Of a stretch of DNA of 15,377 nucleotides, positions 8,424 to 12,776 are shown in pieces. The notes beneath the pieces are model-generated. The model searched no databases. It was not told the DNA's origin and saw only the letters and a program-made list of their open reading frames with translations. This DNA comes from CAZMFZ01 sp046152935 (lineage in GTDB: Bacteria > Bacteroidota > Bacteroidia > Cytophagales > UBA9547), in assembly GCA_046152935.1 (NCBI GenBank), contig JBJXGB010000129.1, positions 1 to 15,377 of the forward strand. The letters are read 5' to 3'. Position 1 is the first letter of the stretch. Every line of letters begins with the position of its first letter. Made by a program: the position numbers and the translations under genes.

Positions 8424-9291
8424 GATTTACCTCGTGGGTAGAGAGCACGCTGGTTGCATTTGTATTTATAAATATATACGCATAGCCAAACCTCATGCGC
8501 GAAGATAGTTGGGTGCCAGCCATCAGGTTGTGATTGCCAGAGGTGGAGTAGGTGGCACCTATCCAGAAATAATCGAGCAGTTTTACCTGCAAATTGGCAT
8601 CTACTTTGGCTCCACTTATAGGATGATAAAGAAACAATACATTGGGGTTTAGCACGTATTTATCAGAAATCTTAAAATTGTAGCCCGCCATAGCAACGTA
8701 GTTGCGTTTGCGTTGGAAAAAATTGCCTTCATTCAGTCTTTGATACAATGCTGTCCCTACCATTACGATGTCGGGGATGGACAAGGAGGCGAAGAATTGC
8801 TTGTTGTAGTATTGCACACCAAAACCAAACTTGGGTAGGGTAGTGGCGTAGATGGCTTTTAGATAAGATTGATCGCCTTCGTCCCAGACGTTTGTAATCT
8901 CGCCATCGCCAAATGAAAACGAAACTGCACCAGCACTCAACCCTAGCGAAAGTTTTGATCTTTTGGTGAGATAAAGATGGTACGCATAGTTGGCCATAAA
9001 ATTGGTATTTACATTAGCTCCTATCCGATCTTGAAATACACTTATAGCTGCTGCCATATTGTAGGGAATAAACTTATACTCAGCCCACAATAGCCCAGAA
9101 GTGCCTGCCCAACCTGGGCGTACAGCCAAACTCGCAGTAAATTGGGTCTCATTGGTGCCAGCAGCCGCAGGGTTGTAAAGCACGCGGTTGTTCATAAAGT
9201 ACGACAACGCTGGAAGCTCTTGGGCATTTGACAGCACTGCACATGAAATGGCCAAAAAAATATTTACTACTATGAATTTAAGGTTCATCAT
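8380..9291 (-). CDS. PorP/SprF family type IX secretion-associated outer-membrane protein
   Basis: A 303-residue product with signal peptide MNLKFIVVNIFLAISCAVLSNA (before QELPALS). The mature start, then YFMNNRVLYNPAAAGTNE (31-48), is the hallmark of PorP/SprF proteins, and the remainder is alternating beta-strand sequence as expected for a small outer-membrane barrel (GFGVQYYNKQFFASLSIPDIV). In Flavobacterium, SprF is needed for secretion of the adhesin SprB, and relatives are often encoded beside the surface protein they serve. Two adjacent ATGs exist (9291, 9288); either works. Its 3' end overlaps the CHAT gene under the longest start, so the two are probably coupled. PorP/SprF paralogues are numerous in these genomes, so a role in core T9SS is not implied. 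PorP-like is certain; the cargo is not. Confidence 0.92.
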   Translation of the reverse strand: MMNLKFIVVNIFLAISCAVLSNAQELPALSYFMNNRVLYNPAAAGTNETQFTASLAVRPGWAGTSGLLWAEYKFIPYNMAAAISVFQDRIGANVNTNFMANYAYHLYLTKRSKLSLGLSAGAVSFSFGDGEITNVWDEGDQSYLKAIYATTLPKFGFGVQYYNKQFFASLSIPDIVMVGTALYQRLNEGNFFQRKRNYVAMAGYNFKISDKYVLNPNVLFLYHPISGAKVDANLQVKLLDYFWIGATYSTSGNHNLMAGTQLSSRMRFGYAYIFINTNATSVLSTHEVNLVLFLDNLFQPKQN

Positions 9292-9319
9292 CTCAAATCT
9301 TTACAAACTAATTTTTTAG

Positions 9320-9327
9320 CAAATCTA
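9320..9327 (-). promoter_or_regulatory. Possible -7 box for the PorP/SprF-CHAT operon
   Basis: TAGATTTG on the minus strand fits the Bacteroidota -7 consensus TAnnTTTG and lies 28 nt before the PorP/SprF start. No good TTG at the usual -33 distance is visible, so the call is weak. The 122-nt gap before this operon is the obvious place for its promoter. Confidence 0.35.
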
Positions 9328-9413
9328 TATGAGCGGTTTATTGTTGTGGTTTGTAAAGTATTGGGCAAAACTGCTGTCATACTTTAGTTTGTGGGTAATA
9401 TGTTTTGTTATGT

Positions 9414-9836
9414 CTACTTTAGTTTCATTTGTGCCATGGTAGGGTGATCTGGATTTACCATCAACTCTTGCCTAAGTGGATGAATAATTACATCCATATC
9501 TTCCAATGGTATTGCCCCTAAAAGCACTTCTGAATCACCTGGAAGTACAATAGCTCTACATGTGGTGGCCCTGTTTTTAAACCGCAGTTCCACCGGAGCT
9601 ACCACATCGCACGATATTATTTGACCATTTGCCAATTCGGCATTCCTTTTTTCTACTACAGCCAGCCCCAATATCTCTTGGATATTTTCGTTGATTGCCA
9701 ACATATAGCTGCCAGTATCTACCAATGCATTCACCCAGATGCGTTTTACATCTTCCTTATCTATCAAATGCTTTGAAACCATTCCTAGTTCTATTCCATT
9801 TATCAATTCTATTTCGGCATGTATGAGACCCATCAT
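9414..9836 (-). CDS. Retropepsin-like (clan AA) aspartic protease
   Basis: A 140-residue protein, or 139 if translation starts at the second Met (MGLIHAEIELING, the usual start pattern of the family). The active-site motif is clear: VNALVDTGSYMLAI with Asp40-Thr41-Gly42-Ser43, then a second conserved block, EVLLGAIPLEDMDVII, and a NPDHP tail. This is the small single-domain 'clan AA aspartic protease' family, whose members probably dimerise like retroviral proteases to form one active site. No signal peptide is present, so it is cytoplasmic. Its substrate is not known. It stands alone, 122 nt upstream of the PorP/SprF gene and 395 nt from the next gene upstream. It could be a small mobile or stress gene; nothing in the sequence decides this. 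Confidence 0.85.
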   Translation of the reverse strand: MMGLIHAEIELINGIELGMVSKHLIDKEDVKRIWVNALVDTGSYMLAINENIQEILGLAVVEKRNAELANGQIISCDVVAPVELRFKNRATTCRAIVLPGDSEVLLGAIPLEDMDVIIHPLRQELMVNPDHPTMAQMKLK

Positions 9837-9852
9837 GATATTTTAATAATTT

Positions 9853-9860
9853 CAAATATA
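9853..9860 (-). promoter_or_regulatory. Possible -7 box for the aspartic protease gene
   Basis: TATATTTG on the minus strand matches TAnnTTTG and lies about 17-20 nt before the start codons at 9836 and 9833. The expected -33 TTG is not well placed. Context and match are suggestive only. Confidence 0.3.
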
Positions 9861-9898
9861 ATGATTTAATGCAAAAAACTTCTTGCATTATCTGTGAT

Positions 9899-9949
9899 AG
9901 ATTTGACAACTTTTGAAAAGTTGTCAAATCTTGAAAAGTTGTCAAATCT
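9899..9949. repeat. REP-like element A: 33-nt perfect palindrome plus half-arm
   Basis: AGATTTGACAACTTTT (9899-9914), a central G, and AAAAGTTGTCAAATCT (9916-9931) form a perfect 16-bp stem. The right half is then repeated at an 18-nt period as TGAAAAGTTGTCAAATCT (9932-9949). The same architecture occurs at 12425-12481 and, in mirror orientation, at 12716-12766, around a RAYT transposase gene. This makes it a likely substrate or relic of that transposase. Confidence 0.85.
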
Positions 9950-10231
9950 ATTGTGGTGTCAAATCATTTAGAAGTGTTGCGAGGAATATCTCGGCATCAC
10001 TACCACGCAGGGCAAATAACTTGGTTTATTAGTCAAAAAGCCAATATAGGCAGGAAATTTAGAAGTGTATAGAAGTTGCTCACAAAACCACTACTAAAGG
10101 AGCTAGACGGTGGCTTAAAATCACTTGGCGTGTCGGGCAAAAGAATATTAAAGGCAGAAAATTGCGAAAAGGTGGTCTATTCTAATTCTAACTATCAATG
10201 CTTTATTAAAAGAAACAGGCCGTCATTATTT

Positions 10232-12040
10232 TTAATCTGTCAACACCTCTACAAACCCCTGAATGGAATCGCCTCCATTGGTGAAGAAGAAAAAATAGGT
10301 ACCTCTTGGCAGATAGTCTAAGGTTATATCAGATTTGCCATCCCAATTATTTGCGTAATTGATCCTTTCCACAAGTTTATCGCCCCATCGATTTACAATT
10401 ACAAGCCTGTTTTCTTTGCGGGTGTTGATACCTTTGATGATAAAGAGATCGTTTTTGCCATCGTTGTTTGGTGTAATGATATTGGGCGCTTTTAGGCGAT
10501 CGGCTTGTTGAATAAACACTAAATAATCTTCTGTTTCCCCGCCTTCGCCACCCACGTCTTGGCACGATTGCGTAGCAGACAGCGAACCAGTAGTCTGCAT
10601 TTTTATTCTCAATCGCCTTGGGCCAACAAAATCGGGGTCGTTGGCTACCAACAGGTTGGGTACAGTAAATAAGCTATCGCTCGATAGCGAACTGCCAATA
10701 AATTCGCCAGGATCGCCAAAGGTGCCATCTCTATTGTAATCTATCCAAATGCCGAAATAGGCCTTTGCTTGGCCGCCACTGGCAAGGGTAGCATCGTAGC
10801 TTTCGCCCATAAATAGAGAATCGATCTTGCCAGTATTAGTAAAATCGCCATAGCCAGATGGACTGCAACCGCTATTAACATTGGCCAACTTACCCACCGA
10901 AAACGACCTGATATAGCTACTGTTGCAATCGGAAGGCTTGGGTGTACAGCCGATCTCGGGGAGCTGATTGGCCAGTGTTGCTATATCGCTCGATACTGTA
11001 TTGTCGATATTGACCGGAAACGTATAGTACGCCACCAGATTGCCATTTGCATCGTACACTGCACTTACTACTAAGCCGCTTACAGCACCTTTGCCAAACT
11101 TGATGGTGGCATCGGGGCTGGTAGTACCATCTATAAAACTAACCTCATTCTGATCTGGATCAAAACTCCATTGGTAGGTGTAGCCTGCCCCTGTCAAAGA
11201 TTGCTTGTAAGTTGTCTGTGTGCCAGGTATGGCAGTGCTGATCCCAAAAACCCCCGCCACAGTCGATACGGGCTGGTCGATGTCGGTGATGAGAATATTG
11301 ATTGTAATGGGTGGGGCTGCAAAATGGGCAGTATTGCCAGCTTGGCCAATGGTGATGGTGCTACCTCCTACACCGATGGCCTTTAAACTATCGCCACTGA
11401 TGGTCACCGAGCTGCCAGTACCAATACTGTAGCTCACTGGCAAGCCACTTGTGGCAATGGCCGTTAACGCGATAGCCTCACCCACTTTCAATACAATAGG
11501 CGATGGTATGGTAGATACGATTAGTTGCGAGGCTTTGGCGGCTGTGCCACTTAATATTGTCACTACTTGTCCTATTGAGGTGGCTGGAAAATAACTACTA
11601 TTGCCCAATTGAGAAGCTGTGACGGTGAAAACACCACTGTTGAATGCTATCAAAGTATTGCCAAGCACATTGAGGGCCGCAAGGTCGCTGCTTGTGTAAA
11701 TGATAGGGTTGCCCGAATTGCCGCCAATGACATTGGAAATTTGATACACGCCACCAACAGTTAGCACGGGCACAGCAGCGAAGCCAGTAATGGTTTGACC
11801 AAGCCTGGCAGGTGGCGAAAAATCGTAAATAGGCTGCTGTACACCCAAAGATACATTGCCAAAATAATTAAAATCGATCTGCCCGATGCTATAAGATACA
11901 AAGCCGTCACCAACAGCTACACCCTCACCACCAGATACGATGGCAGACTGGCTAAAAGTTGACAAGGCACTGAAAAAAATGAATATTTTAAATGCGAATA
12001 CTTTTAGAAAATTATTCAAACTATGTGGTTTAAGCGTCAA
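10232..12040 (-). CDS. Secreted protein with Ig-like, GEVED and CHU_C (T9SS type B sorting) domains
   Basis: The 602-residue product has a signal peptide ending near ALSTFSQ. A Bacteroidota motif follows (GGEGVAVGDGFVSYSIGQIDF, ending LGVQQPIYDF). Next come two or more Ig-like repeats of the kind with SxYFxATSIGQVVTI (about 75-255), a GEVED-type domain (about 365-510, ending GETEDYLV at 501-508), and the gliding-motility C-terminal domain (516-602: NIITPNNDGKNDLFIIKGI, NRWGDKL, LPRGTYFFFF). The last domain is the type B signal for export by the type IX system, so the protein should be secreted or cell-surface. There is no ATG or GTG start: a TAA directly precedes TTG at 12040, with another TTG at 12019. 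It begins 23 nt after the RAYT gene stop. Ligand unknown; an adhesin or matrix role is typical but not shown. Confidence 0.88.
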   Translation of the reverse strand: MTLKPHSLNNFLKVFAFKIFIFFSALSTFSQSAIVSGGEGVAVGDGFVSYSIGQIDFNYFGNVSLGVQQPIYDFSPPARLGQTITGFAAVPVLTVGGVYQISNVIGGNSGNPIIYTSSDLAALNVLGNTLIAFNSGVFTVTASQLGNSSYFPATSIGQVVTILSGTAAKASQLIVSTIPSPIVLKVGEAIALTAIATSGLPVSYSIGTGSSVTISGDSLKAIGVGGSTITIGQAGNTAHFAAPPITINILITDIDQPVSTVAGVFGISTAIPGTQTTYKQSLTGAGYTYQWSFDPDQNEVSFIDGTTSPDATIKFGKGAVSGLVVSAVYDANGNLVAYYTFPVNIDNTVSSDIATLANQLPEIGCTPKPSDCNSSYIRSFSVGKLANVNSGCSPSGYGDFTNTGKIDSLFMGESYDATLASGGQAKAYFGIWIDYNRDGTFGDPGEFIGSSLSSDSLFTVPNLLVANDPDFVGPRRLRIKMQTTGSLSATQSCQDVGGEGGETEDYLVFIQQADRLKAPNIITPNNDGKNDLFIIKGINTRKENRLVIVNRWGDKLVERINYANNWDGKSDITLDYLPRGTYFFFFTNGGDSIQGFVEVLTD

Positions 12041-12063
12041 TTACTGTGCTAGCTGTGACAAAT

Positions 12064-12690
12064 CTATTCATCTAAATCAATGTTTTCATCCAGCGCAATG
12101 GGTTGGGTGTGGTATTGTTTGAAACCAGCCAGATCGCCAAACCATTGAATCACTTCTCCTTTCTTCAATTTACTAGGTTTTTCGATCAATATTCTGTTGT
12201 AGGAACTCCATTCCCAAGTTTTAAAATCTTCTGTGAACCCGTGTTTTTGTGGATTGGCATGAATATAAAATACGATTTGGGTAAAATAGCTATCAGTGCT
12301 GATCAGACTGCGCTTGAATGGCGTTTGGAACAATGTTCCTGTTCTTTCTTGCTGTTTGTTAAAAGCCATGGAATACGATTGGAAAAATTTTCGGAATTGA
12401 TGGCTTACGATTTCGTGGGTAGATAAATTTGACAACTTTTGAAAAGTTGTCAAATTTTGGTCGCGAAAAGTTGTCAAATCTAGTACCCGCACCAGCAAAT
12501 GAAAATGATTGCCCAACAAGCAATAGGCATAGGTGTCTACCACGGCAGAAAGGTATTTGTCGTACTGTTTCAAAAAATATACATAATTGCCTTCATTTTT
12601 GAACATGGGCTTTTTATCTACGCTACGGTTATATATGTGGTAGAAACATTCTTCTTCAAACTTTGTATGATAATGTGCTGTTTTAGCCAT
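12064..12690 (-). CDS. REP-associated tyrosine transposase (RAYT, Y1 HUH family) carrying an in-frame REP element
   Basis: A 208-residue single-strand DNA transposase of the Y1/IS200-like superfamily. From ATG 12690: FYHIYNRSVDKKPMF (16-30), the HUH motif GNHFHLLV with His62 and His64 as metal ligands, GTLFQTPFKRSLI (118-130), and FYIHANPQKHGF with Tyr142 as the probable nucleophile; WEWSSYNRIL follows. RAYTs are usually single-copy genes that bind and cut REP palindromes. The open frame extends upstream to a TTG at 12762, but those 24 residues only translate REP element C, so ATG 12690 is preferred. Residues 72-89 (LTTFRDQNLTTFQKLSNL) are translated from REP element B, inserted in frame between the HUH and Tyr regions. 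All core motifs are intact, so activity is plausible. The 3' neighbour starts 23 nt later. Confidence 0.9.
   Translation of the reverse strand: MAKTAHYHTKFEEECFYHIYNRSVDKKPMFKNEGNYVYFLKQYDKYLSAVVDTYAYCLLGNHFHLLVRVLDLTTFRDQNLTTFQKLSNLSTHEIVSHQFRKFFQSYSMAFNKQQERTGTLFQTPFKRSLISTDSYFTQIVFYIHANPQKHGFTEDFKTWEWSSYNRILIEKPSKLKKGEVIQWFGDLAGFKQYHTQPIALDENIDLDE
12425..12481. repeat. REP-like element B, inside the RAYT coding sequence
   Basis: AAATTTGACAACTTTT (12425-12440), a central G, and AAAAGTTGTCAAATTT (12442-12457) form a perfect 16-bp stem. An extra half-arm CGAAAAGTTGTCAAATCT lies at 12464-12481, spaced 24 nt instead of 18. Against copies A and C, positions 12426 and 12456 both differ, turning a G-C pair into A-T and keeping the palindrome perfect. 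The 57-nt length is 19 codons and is read through by the transposase. Confidence 0.9.
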
Positions 12691-12715
12691 TGTTTTATTC
12701 GTTTGTCCGTTTGCA

Positions 12716-12766
12716 AGATTTGACAACTTTCCAAGATTTGACAACTTTTGAAAAGTTGTCAAATCT
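12716..12766. repeat. REP-like element C, upstream of the RAYT gene
   Basis: The palindrome is AGATTTGACAACTTTT (12734-12749), G, AAAAGTTGTCAAATCT (12751-12766), identical to element A. The extra half-arm lies on the other side (AGATTTGACAACTTTCC, 12716-12732, 18-nt period), so C is inverted relative to A and B. It begins 10 nt beyond the stop of the fibre-protein gene and could fold at the 3' end of that transcript. No T-tract follows on the minus strand, so it is not a standard terminator. Confidence 0.88.
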
Positions 12767-12776
12767 GGCCAATCTT

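Larger units (their letters stand above)
9837..10231. other. 395-nt gap between CHU_C protein and aspartic protease genes
   Basis: The gap holds REP-like element A (9899-9949) and the possible protease promoter. A degenerate further half-arm (GGTGTCAAATCA, 9955-9966) follows element A. A 12-nt direct repeat, ATTTAGAAGTGT, occurs at 9966-9977 and 10057-10068. No convincing gene is seen. One plus-strand frame between about 10080 and 10180 is rich in Arg and Lys, but I do not recognise it. Confidence 0.5.

Noticed and set aside
9757..9945. 62-codon minus-strand frame starting in REP element A
   Set aside because: It starts at a TTG within the REP, reads the repeat peptide, then overlaps the aspartic protease in another frame; no independent evidence.
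10076..10321. 81-codon plus-strand frame overlapping the CHU_C domain
   Set aside because: TTG start, no recognisable motifs, and it runs antisense into a well-supported domain.
11950..11970. REP-like AAAAGTTGACAAGG in the CHU_C gene start
   Set aside because: Only a short partial match without palindrome; it encodes the end of the signal peptide (ALSTFSQ).
12734..12766. REP C as a standard intrinsic terminator of the fibre gene
   Set aside because: The stem is strong but AT-rich and lacks a following T-tract on the minus strand; the same element occurs inside a gene, so it is a repeat first.
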